40,142 bases of DNA from contig PFUL01000172.1 in the NCBI GenBank assembly GCA_002790095.1, positions 1 through 40,142 of the forward strand, written 5' to 3'. The translations under genes and the position numbers were made by a program. This DNA comes from Elusimicrobia bacterium CG_4_9_14_3_um_filter_62_55. GTDB lineage: Bacteria; Elusimicrobiota; Elusimicrobia; UBA1565. Below, in pieces: positions 30,888 through 39,650 of the stretch. Within the stretch, counting starts at the first letter, position 1. Each line of letters begins with the position of its first letter. The notes under the pieces are model-generated. The model was not told where the DNA came from. It saw only the letters and a program-made list of their open reading frames with translations, and searched no databases.

Positions 30888-31490
30888 ATGAAGCGTTGGA
30901 TGCTTGCTCTGTTGGCGTTGTGTCTGGCGGTCGGTCCGTCGCTCGCGCAGGACGATGAGAACCCTGGCGCGGAAGGCGAGCGCGCCGAAGAGGGGATGAA
31001 GCCCGGAAAGGGTTCCCGCGGCAAGGGAGAGCGCGCGGAAAAGCGCAAAGCCCCCAAAGAGGTTCAGGAGTTCCGCGAGGGGATGCGGGCGAAGCAGCAG
31101 GAATTTCAGAACGCGATGAAGGAGAAGCGGGAGGGACTCGCCAAGAAGCTCGAGGGACTCGAGGGCGAGAAATGCCGCGAGCTCCGAAAAACCGAAATGC
31201 AGGCGTTGAAGAAGGAGCGCGAGGCGCATCGCGCCGCGATGGACGCCGAGCGCGACGCCTTCGTGAAGGCGAATCCGGAAGCGGGCCGGTTCTTTGAGAA
31301 GGGCCGCAAAGGGAAGGACGGGAAAGCCGCGAAAGGAAAGAAGGGCGAGCGCATGAAGAAGCGCGCGAAGAAGGGCGGGATGAAGCTCCGCTGCAAGGGC
31401 GACAAGCCCCCGAAGAAGGGCGCGAAGGGCAGGAAGAACAAGGTCGAAGACGAAGCGGACGCCGATGAGGACGGCGAAGCCGAAGACTAA
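30888..31490 (+). CDS. Secreted, highly charged Lys/Glu-rich helical protein
   Basis: A 200-residue protein with a clear signal peptide (MKRWMLALLALCLAVGPSLA-Q). The mature part is mostly Lys, Glu, Arg, Ala and Gly. Residues of about 58-125 should form a long helix or coiled coil (EFREGMRAKQQEFQNAMKEK and EALKKEREAH-like turns). A very basic Gly/Lys stretch follows at about 140-185, and the end is acidic (EDEADADEDGEAED). This charge layout, basic block then acidic tail, could bind polyanions such as lipopolysaccharide or nucleic acid. The start is set by the signal peptide and a GGGAG site. No family recognised. Confidence 0.7.
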   Translation: MKRWMLALLALCLAVGPSLAQDDENPGAEGERAEEGMKPGKGSRGKGERAEKRKAPKEVQEFREGMRAKQQEFQNAMKEKREGLAKKLEGLEGEKCRELRKTEMQALKKEREAHRAAMDAERDAFVKANPEAGRFFEKGRKGKDGKAAKGKKGERMKKRAKKGGMKLRCKGDKPPKKGAKGRKNKVEDEADADEDGEAED

Positions 31491-31499
31491 CGGATCGCG

Positions 31500-31940
31500 A
31501 TGGGGGATTTAAAACGCGCCGACGGCGCACTCTCTTGGCGGTGGATTGGGGTCAGCTACGGGGTGTTTATCGCTTCGGAACTGCTGCTCGGAGGACTCGT
31601 CGCCAGGCTGATCGCTGGGAAATTCGTCGGGCACGTGGCGCAGCTGCGGCTCGAGGCGATCCTGATCCTGGCGAGCTACTACGCGGGCGGCTTCATCGTG
31701 GGCTTCGCCTCGCCGCGCGTGCGCGTGGCGGAGCCTGCGATCGGAGCGGCCCTTTCCGTGGCGACGACCTTCCTGATCGCGTTCTTCTCCCCGTTCGGAT
31801 TCCTGAGCTTCAAGACCGCGCGGGTGGTGATGGGCGGCGTCATCGCCTTCTTCTTGGCGTTCGTGGGCGCGCGCAGCGGGGAGAAGGCCGCGGCGATGAT
31901 GGGCAACGACGCTTCCGCGGACTACGTCGAGCGCTCTTGA
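31500..31940 (+). CDS. Small four-helix membrane protein
   Basis: A 146-residue protein with about four transmembrane helices (approximately 15-38, 50-68, 78-97 and 106-124) and short loops. It begins nine bases after the stop of the charged secreted protein, so the two are probably co-transcribed; no good ribosome site is seen. It resembles small conserved inner-membrane proteins of the DUF/TIGR04086-like kind, but I do not recognise it with certainty. The C-terminus is cytoplasmic-looking and polar. Confidence 0.65.
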   Translation: MGDLKRADGALSWRWIGVSYGVFIASELLLGGLVARLIAGKFVGHVAQLRLEAILILASYYAGGFIVGFASPRVRVAEPAIGAALSVATTFLIAFFSPFGFLSFKTARVVMGGVIAFFLAFVGARSGEKAAAMMGNDASADYVERS

Positions 31941-31949
31941 GACCGGGCG

Positions 31950-32885
31950 CTAGGCTCCCTTTTTCGAGGAGGCCCAGCGGGCGTGCAGGTCGTTTTTGGC
32001 TTCCTCGTAGTAGCGGTTGAGTCCGTCGAGGCGGGCCGGGTCTTCGAGAAAGCGTTCGGCGAGGGCGGCCTTCGCGCGGTCTTCCGCCGCCGCGCCGGCG
32101 CGCGCGTTGGGTCTCACGACCCGCTCGAGGAACTTATCGCGGTCGATCTTGGCCATGACGGGATGCGATCCGTACTGCAGCGCGTTGCGGACCATCGCCT
32201 CGACGCCGCCGAAGATCCCCTTGCCGCCCTTCACGCCTCCGAAGCCGAGGCGCTGGACCAAGGCGTGGTTTTCCGCGTAGAGCGGCTGCCCGCCGTAGGC
32301 GGCGAGAGCCTCGCCGTAGATCCGCTCGATGCGCTCGGCGACGAGCGCTTGATGTCCGAACGCGACGATTTCATCTTCCACCGACCCGTAGGGATAGTCG
32401 GCGCCGAAGCGCTTCTCGATCTGCTCGCGGCTGATTCCATGGCGGGCCTCGTGGGAAATCATCGGCAGGGAGAGCAGCGCGAGATGACGGTACGCGTCCG
32501 GCGCGGGGGCTTTCGCGAACAACTCCCGTCCGAATTCCTCCATCGTCTCCGCATTGATGTACACGAAGCCTTTTTCGTACTGGGCGATCTGCCCCTTCAT
32601 GGCGAAGAGTCCGGGGCGCGGCGCCGCCAAAACGATTTTCGTCCCGCTGCGCTTGAGGAAGGCGTCCACCTCCGGATCGAGTTGCGGGAGCAAGGCCGCC
32701 CACTGAGCCTGAAGGGCCTTTGGCGATCCTTTGAACCATACTTCGCGCGTCGGAGGGTGCGCCGGCGGGGTCCTTCCCTCCGAGGCGGTTTGAAGCTCGG
32801 GCGAGACGGGAAGCCCCATCGGGGTTTGGGCCGATCCCGCGAAGGGGACCGCCAAAAGCAAGGACATGGCCACGAGGCGGCGCAT
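31950..32885 (-). CDS. Secreted protein with HExxH zinc-protease motif
   Basis: A 311-residue protein with signal peptide (about 1-20, ...FAGSAQ-TP). The centre contains ISHEARHGI, a HExxH motif at 145-149. It is followed 20 residues later by a glutamate-rich helix (VEDEIVAF, E170/E172), which fits the third ligand of gluzincin-type metallopeptidases. The rest matches no family I can name. The ATG at 32885 begins the signal peptide; the frame stays open further upstream through apparently non-coding sequence. A -10-like TAAATT lies eight bases in front. It is convergent with the small membrane protein gene. Confidence 0.65.
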   Translation of the reverse strand: MRRLVAMSLLLAVPFAGSAQTPMGLPVSPELQTASEGRTPPAHPPTREVWFKGSPKALQAQWAALLPQLDPEVDAFLKRSGTKIVLAAPRPGLFAMKGQIAQYEKGFVYINAETMEEFGRELFAKAPAPDAYRHLALLSLPMISHEARHGISREQIEKRFGADYPYGSVEDEIVAFGHQALVAERIERIYGEALAAYGGQPLYAENHALVQRLGFGGVKGGKGIFGGVEAMVRNALQYGSHPVMAKIDRDKFLERVVRPNARAGAAAEDRAKAALAERFLEDPARLDGLNRYYEEAKNDLHARWASSKKGA

Positions 32886-32893
32886 ACCCCCAT

Positions 32894-32899
32894 AATTTA
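32894..32899 (-). promoter_or_regulatory. -10-like TAAATT of the HExxH gene
   Basis: TAAATT on the minus strand ends eight bases before the ATG at 32885, with no Shine-Dalgarno between. Confidence 0.35.
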
Positions 32900-32979
32900 C
32901 CCGACGCCCGTCGTCTTCGGGAGCGGCCGACGACCCACCCGAGCAACGGCACAAGGACCTAGGTTGTTTTGCGCCCGGC

Positions 32980-33860
32980 GTGCGCCCGCGCGCGATCGAA
33001 ATTGCGTCCTCTCTGGAGACGACCCCGCGCCGGGACGCCGCGCGGCCGGATCGCAGTTGGTGGAGCACGCAGATGCTCTTCCAGACGGAGGGGGCGTCGA
33101 AGAAATGGACGGCGCGGGCGTTCGCGCTGGCGCGCGAGTACTACCGTTTCGGCTCCGCGGCGGTGACCCTCGATGGTACGCGGCTGGAGGAAAGCGGGGG
33201 TATCGTCGATCGCGGGATGCCGGGCTTCATGGCTCGTCTGCGGCGCGCGGAGAATTTAGAGGCGTTGGAATCGACGGTCTCGGTTTATTATCTGGGCGTC
33301 TACCTCTGCGAATTCTCGTTCGAGGCGTCGTGGGCCCAAGTCTCCCGGCCGTCCGTCGCTTGGTTCAGCGGGAGGCGGGAATTCAGAACAACCGCATCGT
33401 CGCGATCGGGCGGGCGCTTCAGAGCTCGGGCCTGCGGCAGCGCTGGGGCAACGGTCTGGATTCGTTCGACGGGGCGGCGACCTATTTGATGACGCGTTTA
33501 GGCATGTCGGTGTTCAAGGATTTGGCAGAACGCGATCGCTTCCGAGATGATCTGCACCGCACTGTGTGGCTGCGGGGGGCCTGCGCCGGACGCCTGAAAA
33601 AATTCGAACGGGAAAAGCGGTCGGAACCTCAACGCTCGTTGTGGCGCTGCGAACTGTTCGTCTCCACGCAGGGTCAGCCGTTGTCGGTGCTCGATATCGA
33701 AAAACTCCGCCTGGAGAACTCCGGCCGAGTCCTGAGCGTCCGGTGGGAGCTGCACCGATGGCGCCCGGTCGCCGTGGTCGCGACGCCTGCGGACCACGAT
33801 TTATCGGCGCTGCGGGCGATTTTTGGGGACTCCCGGGTCGTCGTGTTGGCTGAAAAATAG
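32980..33860 (+). pseudogene. Unknown gene interrupted by a frameshift
   Basis: Two frames join into one plausible protein. The first, from a GTG at 32980, reads well through MLFQTEGASKKWTARAFALA, YYLGVYLCEFSFEASWAQVS and RPSVAW to about 33370. The second carries on in the -1 frame from about 33370 (IQNNRIVAIGRALQSSGLRQ) to the stop at 33860 (VVVLAEK). Each frame loses its protein-like look at the switch. A loss of one base near the G-rich stretch GGGAGGCGGG at about 33370-33379 explains this. It could be a real mutation or a sequence error. The joined protein of about 290 residues is of no family I recognise. The GTG start is uncertain. Confidence 0.6.
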
Positions 33861-33956
33861 CGAAATTTAAAGGGTTTCCCCATTAGGCCATTGGGCCCCT
33901 TAAAATCGACCCCATCGCCCCACGCGCGCCGCGCGCCTCGCGGCCATCCTTAAGAA

Positions 33957-35924
33957 ATGAGGAGGTGGACTTCCCTTAGCGTCGCGCTCAGCGCGGTGGT
34001 GGCGTGGGTTCCCGCCGTCCAGGCGGGCCCGGTCGCCAAGGGGAACGCCTCGGCGGGGAACGCGTCGGTCTCCGCCCCCGCTTCCCTCGGTCGTCCCGGC
34101 GCGGCGGTCGGCGTCGATTCCTCGATTTCGCTCGCCGCGCCGTCTGTGGCCCCGGGGGTCTTGCCTCAGGTCTCCGCTCCGGCATACGATTTTGACGCGC
34201 CCGGGTTGAAAGCGCGGGCCTACGCGAAAGAAATTCAGGGACGCGAACGCGCGGCGGCGGCGGCGCAATTCCTACAAGACGACCGGACTCAGGACTGGCT
34301 TCGCGCGAACGCGCCGGAGCGCCATCGCGACCTGTTCGAGAAAGCCGCCGGGCTCAACGATCTTCGCCTCATCCTCAAAACCTACGACAACCCCGATACG
34401 CTGCGTTTGGCACTGCTCGCCCGTTCCGACATGACGCAGGCGAACTCCCCGCGAAAGATGCTGTCCTGGATCGATGCGGACCCGTCTTTGCATCCATTTC
34501 GGGACCGGGTGGCTGCGGCGTTCTGGGAGTGGGAGACGCTTGAGGAGCCGCAGCGCTGGGCGTTGAACCGGCGCAGCGTGACGCCCGAACAGTGGGCGGC
34601 CGTTTCCTTTGAAACTCGGCGTCGGTTTCTGCGCGGCGCGGGACAGGAAATGATCCGAGGAACCGGGATCGGGGGGATGCCGAAAAGCGAAACCCATTTG
34701 GAAACGCAGCGCCGGGCGCTGCTTTTGGGTTGGGGAGCGTTCGACAACGACGAAAGATTCGAGCAAAATGAACGATTCAAGAAGGGCGCGACCGCGTTTC
34801 GGAAACTGAAAGAGGCGAAAGAGAAGTTGGAGTCGTCGTTGAGCCCGACGCTGCGCGGCGTGCTCGACCAAGCCGAGAAGGAAACCGATCCGGACCGGGC
34901 GCTGCATTGGCTGAAGATCGTTTTCGACGGGGTGGGAGATAAAACGGCGAGTCGCGTCGTATCGCGGGCCGCCGAGCCGAACGCGGATCAGCGCTTCACC
35001 GATCAGCATCGCCGGGCGCTCGGGCTGTTCATGAAGAGGCATCTGCTTCAGGAAATCGCCGGGACGCAGGCCGGGGACATGTTGCTCGAGTTCTTCCGCA
35101 CCCAGCCGTTGAATTTGCGGATCGGGCCGCTGAAAGGTTCTCGCTACGCGCAGTACGAGCCGAAGAGCAACGAGATCGCGATGAGCGAGAAGATCGTTCT
35201 CGATTATCTCCGGGCCAAGGACATGAGCCTCGACGCGCTGTTTCAAAACGGGCCTGCCCTGTCGGACCTGATCGCGCTGCTCGCTCCCTCGTTCGTGCAC
35301 GAGGCGACCCATCAAACCCAGTTTCAGGCGCTGGTCGAACGGGGCGTTCCCCCGGGGACGGAGCAATGGTACGACACGACCTTGGAGGTCGAGGCGTTCT
35401 CCCGACAGACCTTGTACGTTCACGAAAAGGCCCGCACGAGTGAACGCCACCGCTTGCTTTTTATCGAGGGTCAGCGCTGGATCTCGGCCACGCGCTCGGA
35501 CACGCAGCGGGCGCAGACCTTCAAGGACGATCCCGAGAGATTCCGGATGGAGATCCTCGGAGCCTACGCCGAAGTGAGCAATCTTTCCGGCATGGCGGCC
35601 CGTCGGCTTCGCGACCGCCAAGGGGATCTTAAAGGCGAGCGCGAAGCGCGCCGCGTGATCGGGGCGGAATTAGCCCTTCGGTCGCGCCTTCCGCGCGCTG
35701 AACGGCTGCGGCGTGAGAACGAAGGCATGGATTTGCGGGCATGGTCGGAGCAGGGAAGCACGCCCGTCGACCGGATCAAGACGAGTTCGCTGCGGGCGTC
35801 GCTGCGCCACCGGGATCCGAGCCGCGGATGGGTGTACGACGCTTACCGCTATCTCCGAGACCGCTACTCAACCGGCCTGCGCGAAATAATGACCCGCCTC
35901 ACGGAGCTCTATCCGAAAGGATAG
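33957..35924 (+). CDS. Large secreted protein with HExxH motif
   Basis: A 655-residue protein with signal peptide (about 1-23, ...WVPAVQAG) and an Ala/Pro/Gly-rich mature start to about 75. Most of the rest is helical and charged. At 445-455 it reads FVHEATHQTQF, a HExxH motif (H448, E449, H452). The glutamates E477 and E479 in TLEVEAF lie about 25 residues on, a spacing that fits a zinc metallopeptidase. The C-terminal 170 residues are Arg/Glu-rich. The ATG at 33957 has no Shine-Dalgarno, with CATCCT six bases in front as a weak -10. No family recognised. Confidence 0.7.
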   Translation: MRRWTSLSVALSAVVAWVPAVQAGPVAKGNASAGNASVSAPASLGRPGAAVGVDSSISLAAPSVAPGVLPQVSAPAYDFDAPGLKARAYAKEIQGRERAAAAAQFLQDDRTQDWLRANAPERHRDLFEKAAGLNDLRLILKTYDNPDTLRLALLARSDMTQANSPRKMLSWIDADPSLHPFRDRVAAAFWEWETLEEPQRWALNRRSVTPEQWAAVSFETRRRFLRGAGQEMIRGTGIGGMPKSETHLETQRRALLLGWGAFDNDERFEQNERFKKGATAFRKLKEAKEKLESSLSPTLRGVLDQAEKETDPDRALHWLKIVFDGVGDKTASRVVSRAAEPNADQRFTDQHRRALGLFMKRHLLQEIAGTQAGDMLLEFFRTQPLNLRIGPLKGSRYAQYEPKSNEIAMSEKIVLDYLRAKDMSLDALFQNGPALSDLIALLAPSFVHEATHQTQFQALVERGVPPGTEQWYDTTLEVEAFSRQTLYVHEKARTSERHRLLFIEGQRWISATRSDTQRAQTFKDDPERFRMEILGAYAEVSNLSGMAARRLRDRQGDLKGEREARRVIGAELALRSRLPRAERLRRENEGMDLRAWSEQGSTPVDRIKTSSLRASLRHRDPSRGWVYDAYRYLRDRYSTGLREIMTRLTELYPKG

Positions 35925-35949
35925 AAAGCCCCCCCAATAAGAATATAAG

Positions 35950-35971
35950 TATGGACCAGGTCCCTATTTTT
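35950..35971 (+). terminator. Hairpin with T-run between convergent genes
   Basis: GGACC-A-GGTCC (35953-35963), with a further TA/TA pair outside, followed by TATTTTT. It lies 26 bp after the stop of the large HExxH gene and touches the stop of the minus-strand gene. Probably ends the plus-strand transcript. Its short palindromic form is also REP-like. Confidence 0.5.
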
Positions 35972-36863
35972 AGTTGAACCAAGGGTGCCAGCGTTCGGGA
36001 TCTTGGTGGTCCATGAACGCGACTGCGGTCGCCATCAGGCACGGGTCGAGGGAGGGAACTTCCTTCCAAAAGGAAATCCGGTAGCGGTCGTTGGTGAAGC
36101 CTTCCCGATCGATCTTCCCAACCGTGATGCCGTTGTACCGGATCGAATAGCGGGCGCGGAAATTTCCCCAGAGATGTCCGAACATCTTGCGGGAAAGCGC
36201 GGTCAGAAAGGATTTCTCCACGATCACGGGGCCGGGACCGCCGAGACGATCGTAGAGCCGCCACCGTCTGCGGAAGAACTGGGTTCCGGAACGCTCCAAA
36301 CGGAGGTGTTCCCGCCCGGCGTCGTCCATGAGAGAGAATTGCGCCGAGAAAAATCCGCCCGCCTTGCGCATGACGCAATAGAGCGGCTCCCCTCGGGTCG
36401 TTTCCAGTTCGAGCCGCTTCTTGGAGAAGACACCGAAGAAGGCGCCGGTGCCGAACGCGGTCGCGCCGAACCAGACGAGCATATCCACCCAAAAGGCGGC
36501 GGTGACGGGATCGGCCCTCGGGTGATCGGCGATTCCGTACGCGGCGAGCAGCGCGGCGCTTAGCGCCCAGAAGCCCCAGGCGCGCAGCAGCCGGGCGAGG
36601 CGCGAGGCTTTGGTGCGCAGGACGGCGCCGGTTCCGGTGAGCACGACGGTTTTGTGCCAAACGCGAAAGCGGCGGCGCTTGACGACGATCGGATAGCGTT
36701 CACGATGGTGAATCTCCTCAAGCGCGCGCGGCGGCTTGAGGCCGGGAAGCGGCGGCGGCGCGGCGGCGGGGAGGGCGCGGGCAAGCGTGGCCGTGACGTC
36801 GTATCCGGCCTTCGGGAGCGGGCGCACCCGGATACCGGGGTAGGGTGTTTCAAAACCGTTCAA
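35970..36863 (-). CDS. Membrane protein with tubby/LURP-one (scramblase)-like domain
   Basis: A 297-residue protein. The N-terminal 85 residues are Pro/Arg-rich and cytoplasmic. Two membrane helices lie at about 94-111 and 121-143. Residues 150-297 look like a tubby-C/LURP-one/scramblase barrel, with repeated strands such as PLYCVMRKAGGFFSAQFSLM, EHLRLERSGTQFF and YSIRYNGITVGKIDREGFTN, and a final 'D-P-C-L-M-A-T-A-V-A-F-M-D' helix. Such domains bind phospholipids. It starts at a TTG that overlaps the preceding TGA (TTGA), so it is coupled to the gene at 37663. Domain call is from pattern only. Confidence 0.6.
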   Translation of the reverse strand: MNGFETPYPGIRVRPLPKAGYDVTATLARALPAAAPPPLPGLKPPRALEEIHHRERYPIVVKRRRFRVWHKTVVLTGTGAVLRTKASRLARLLRAWGFWALSAALLAAYGIADHPRADPVTAAFWVDMLVWFGATAFGTGAFFGVFSKKRLELETTRGEPLYCVMRKAGGFFSAQFSLMDDAGREHLRLERSGTQFFRRRWRLYDRLGGPGPVIVEKSFLTALSRKMFGHLWGNFRARYSIRYNGITVGKIDREGFTNDRYRISFWKEVPSLDPCLMATAVAFMDHQDPERWHPWFN

Positions 36864-37663
36864 GCGAAGCCCGCCGGTTCGCGGTCATCCGGCCGGGGAG
36901 GAAGCGGCGTCGTCCCGACGCTCGCGCGGCGAAACGCAGGCAGGTTGGACGCGGAACCCGGAGCGGCGGCGGCGGTTTGTTTTCCGCGCGAGGCGACCCA
37001 GGCGGTGAGACGCCAAACGAAGCCCAGGCCGACCAGGAACATCGTGAACGCGAGCATGACTTCGAAGCGCTGCGGCCACGGGGAAACGCGATCGGGTTCG
37101 TACATCAGCGCGCGCGCCGGTTCAGGCGTGGAAGGGGCGGAGGTTTCTCCTGCGGGAAGCGGCGCGGGGGAGTCGCGAAGTTCCTCGGGCATCGGCATCG
37201 CCGTTGCCGCCCCTTCGCCGGGGAGTTGCAGCGTTTCGACCGCCTTCATGACCTGGGTTCGCGTGAGTCCGGAGGCGAGGAAGGCGTAGGTTTCTTTGGG
37301 TCCGTTCACATAGCCGGTAAAGAGCGGCTTGTCCCGGTGCTGCGACTCGATCGCGAGCAGACGGCGTCCATCCGCGGTCGTGAACGCGCGGATGCGCGGT
37401 TGCACGGTCGCACCTTGAGCCTTGAGCCGATCGGCGTCGCGGCCGTTGAGCGCGAGCTGGTCGGCCACCGTGATCTTCGACTTCATCCGGGTCAGGCGCA
37501 GGCGCGCGTACGGAGAATGGGCTTCCAGGACGATGTCGTCGCGCCAGGCTTTCGCGGGTTCCATATCCGCCGGGAGCTTCATCGCGGGCGCGTCGAGCGA
37601 GGCGATTGCGGCTCCGGGGAAGGAGAGCAGCGGGAGCAGGAAGAGAAAGAGGGCTGATTTCAT
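36860..37663 (-). CDS. Signal-peptide protein with C-terminal membrane anchor
   Basis: A 267-residue protein. Signal peptide at about 1-21 (MKSALFLFLLPLLSFPGAAI), a periplasmic domain to about 150, a Pro/Ala-rich linker at 155-190, then a single membrane helix at about 203-222 (VMLAFTMFLVGLGFVWRLTA) and a short polar cytoplasmic tail. It is the first gene of a coupled pair with the tubby-like membrane protein. A TACAAT in the upstream region (37730-37725) may be its -10. Function unknown; together the two may act at the inner membrane surface. Confidence 0.6.
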   Translation of the reverse strand: MKSALFLFLLPLLSFPGAAIASLDAPAMKLPADMEPAKAWRDDIVLEAHSPYARLRLTRMKSKITVADQLALNGRDADRLKAQGATVQPRIRAFTTADGRRLLAIESQHRDKPLFTGYVNGPKETYAFLASGLTRTQVMKAVETLQLPGEGAATAMPMPEELRDSPAPLPAGETSAPSTPEPARALMYEPDRVSPWPQRFEVMLAFTMFLVGLGFVWRLTAWVASRGKQTAAAAPGSASNLPAFRRASVGTTPLPPRPDDREPAGFA

Positions 37664-37841
37664 GGTCTCGGCGTTCGCGGCCTCGTCTTAATCTCTACAC
37701 CCCCGGCCACCGAGGGCACGGCCTATTGTACCCCAATTATGTCCGAAATTTACTGATCCAGATCAACACGCAACGGTAGGCCTTTCGGCCCGCTTTTCGC
37801 GGGGATGCGCGCGCTCAAGGCGGCGGCAGGCACAAGAAAGC

Positions 37842-37847
37842 TATAAT
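37842..37847 (+). promoter_or_regulatory. -10 element TATAAT of the ABC-F gene
   Basis: A perfect TATAAT 14 bases before the ATG at 37862. No -35 at the right distance, and no Shine-Dalgarno in the very short leader. Confidence 0.5.
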
Positions 37848-37861
37848 GGGCCTGCGTTTCC

Positions 37862-39646
37862 ATGATTACCCTTCGCGACCTCCATAAATCCTTTCACAAG
37901 CAGGAGCTCTACGACCGGGCGAACCTGCAGATCAATGTCGGTGATCGGTATGCCTTGGTCGGCCCGAACGGGGCCGGAAAATCGACGCTTTTTAAAATGA
38001 TTTTGGGAGAAGTCGATCCGGACGGCGGCGAGATCGCGGTCAAGCGAGGGGTTACCTACGGGTATTTGCCTCAAGAGAACGCCCCCCTTGGAAACCGCAC
38101 CGTTTTGGACGAGGCGATGGCCGGCCAGGACAGCCCGGACGGGCGCAAGATCGCGGAATGCAAATCGATCCTGATGGGACTGGGATTTAAGGAAGGGGAA
38201 TTTTCCAAGCCTTGCGGGGAGCTCTCCGGCGGTTGGGCCATGCGCGTCGCGATCGCACGGCTGCTGCTCGACGAGCCCGACATGCTCATGCTCGACGAGC
38301 CGACAAATCATCTCGATCTTGCGAGCCTGCTGTGGCTGCAGGAGTATCTGGAAGTTTATCCGGGCGCGATCTTTCTGATCTCGCACGACCGCGACTTCAT
38401 CAACAACGTCTGCAATTCCATCGTCAGCGTGCAGAACCATACGCTGAAGGTGTACCGCGGCGATTACGAGTACTACCTCCGAGAAAAGGAAAACGAAAAG
38501 CGTCTTCTCATTAAAGCCTGGAACGAGCAGAAAGCCGAAATCGCGGCGATGGAGGACTTCATCGCCCGCAACCGCGTGCGCGCGTCCACGGCCAACCGCG
38601 CGCAGAGCATGATCAAGCGCTTGGACAAGCTCGAGCGGATCACCTTGCCGGAGGAAGAAAAGAAGGTAAAGATCCGGTTTCCGCAGCCCAGCCGTACCGG
38701 CGTGCGGGCGATCGAACTGAAGGGACTGTATAAGTCCTACGGTGACGTGAATGTGTACGAGGGGCTCGATTTCGAGATCGAACGGGGATTCAAGATGGCC
38801 TTCGTCGGGCACAACGGGGCGGGGAAGTCCACCTTGCTCAAGGTGTTGGCCGGCGAAATCCCGTTTGAGAGGGGCGAGCGGAAAATCGGTTTAAATGTGA
38901 AGGTCGGATACTTTTCCCAGCATCGCGCGCATCAGTTCGCGGGCAACCGGACCGTGCTGCAGGAGGCGATGGATAACAACCGCCTCAATCCGGAACTGAC
39001 GGTCCGCACGATTTTGGGGACCTTCCTCTTCCCCGGCGACACGGTGTTTAAGAAAACCGAGGTGCTGTCCGGCGGGGAGAAAAGCCGCCTTGCACTCGCG
39101 AAGCTGCTGCTGGATCCGCCGAACGTGCTGCTGCTCGACGAGCCCACCACGCATTTGGACATGAACTCCGTGGACGCGCTCGTCGCAGCGCTGCGGGAAT
39201 TCGAAGGGACGATTTGCGTGATCAGTCACGACGTCTACTTCATCAATCAGCTTTGCACTCACGTGGTGCACGTGGATCACGGGCACGTGACGGTCTACCC
39301 CGGCAATTACGAATATTTTCAGCGCCGTCAGCGCCAGAAGGAAGCCGAGGCGGCGGTGCTGGCCGGCGGCTCCGGCGCGGCGGCGGCCGAGGCCGCGTCG
39401 AAGCTCACCGAAAGGGACTACCGCAAGCGGAAATCGGCGGAGCGCGAGAAGGAGCGCACGGCGAAGCGGCTCGAAGAATCGTTGGAGGAAGGGCATCAGC
39501 GGCTGGAGGAACTCGCCAACCGCTTGGGCGACCCGAAGGTCTACGAGGATTTCGCTCTCACGCAGAAGATCGGCGATGAGATTCAGGCGCTACAGGATTC
39601 CATCCAAGCGCAGGAAATGGAACTCTCCCGCCTGAAGTCCGCGTAG
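37862..39646 (+). CDS. ABC-F family ATPase (Uup/EttA/YheS type)
   Basis: A 594-residue soluble protein with two ABC domains and no membrane helices. The first has GPNGAGKST at 34-42, LSGGW and LMLDEPTNHLD. The second has GHNGAGKS at 316-323, LSGGEKS at 402-408 and LLLDEPTTHLD, where Thr takes the usual Asn place. The linker between them (about 210-280, rich in Lys/Glu and Arg) is the P-site-tRNA interaction motif of ABC-F proteins. A C-terminal coiled coil (about 510-594) recalls Uup. ABC-F proteins act on the ribosome, in translation control or antibiotic protection. Which sub-type this is cannot be settled by eye. Confidence 0.9.
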   Translation: MITLRDLHKSFHKQELYDRANLQINVGDRYALVGPNGAGKSTLFKMILGEVDPDGGEIAVKRGVTYGYLPQENAPLGNRTVLDEAMAGQDSPDGRKIAECKSILMGLGFKEGEFSKPCGELSGGWAMRVAIARLLLDEPDMLMLDEPTNHLDLASLLWLQEYLEVYPGAIFLISHDRDFINNVCNSIVSVQNHTLKVYRGDYEYYLREKENEKRLLIKAWNEQKAEIAAMEDFIARNRVRASTANRAQSMIKRLDKLERITLPEEEKKVKIRFPQPSRTGVRAIELKGLYKSYGDVNVYEGLDFEIERGFKMAFVGHNGAGKSTLLKVLAGEIPFERGERKIGLNVKVGYFSQHRAHQFAGNRTVLQEAMDNNRLNPELTVRTILGTFLFPGDTVFKKTEVLSGGEKSRLALAKLLLDPPNVLLLDEPTTHLDMNSVDALVAALREFEGTICVISHDVYFINQLCTHVVHVDHGHVTVYPGNYEYFQRRQRQKEAEAAVLAGGSGAAAAEAASKLTERDYRKRKSAEREKERTAKRLEESLEEGHQRLEELANRLGDPKVYEDFALTQKIGDEIQALQDSIQAQEMELSRLKSA

Positions 39647-39650
39647 CGGG

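Noticed and set aside
31983-32950. Plus-strand frame opposite the HExxH gene, continuous with the second half of the broken gene
   Set aside because: The minus strand here codes for a signal peptide and a HExxH protein, so the plus reading is a shadow. Only its part after about 33370 is used, as the second half of the frameshifted gene.
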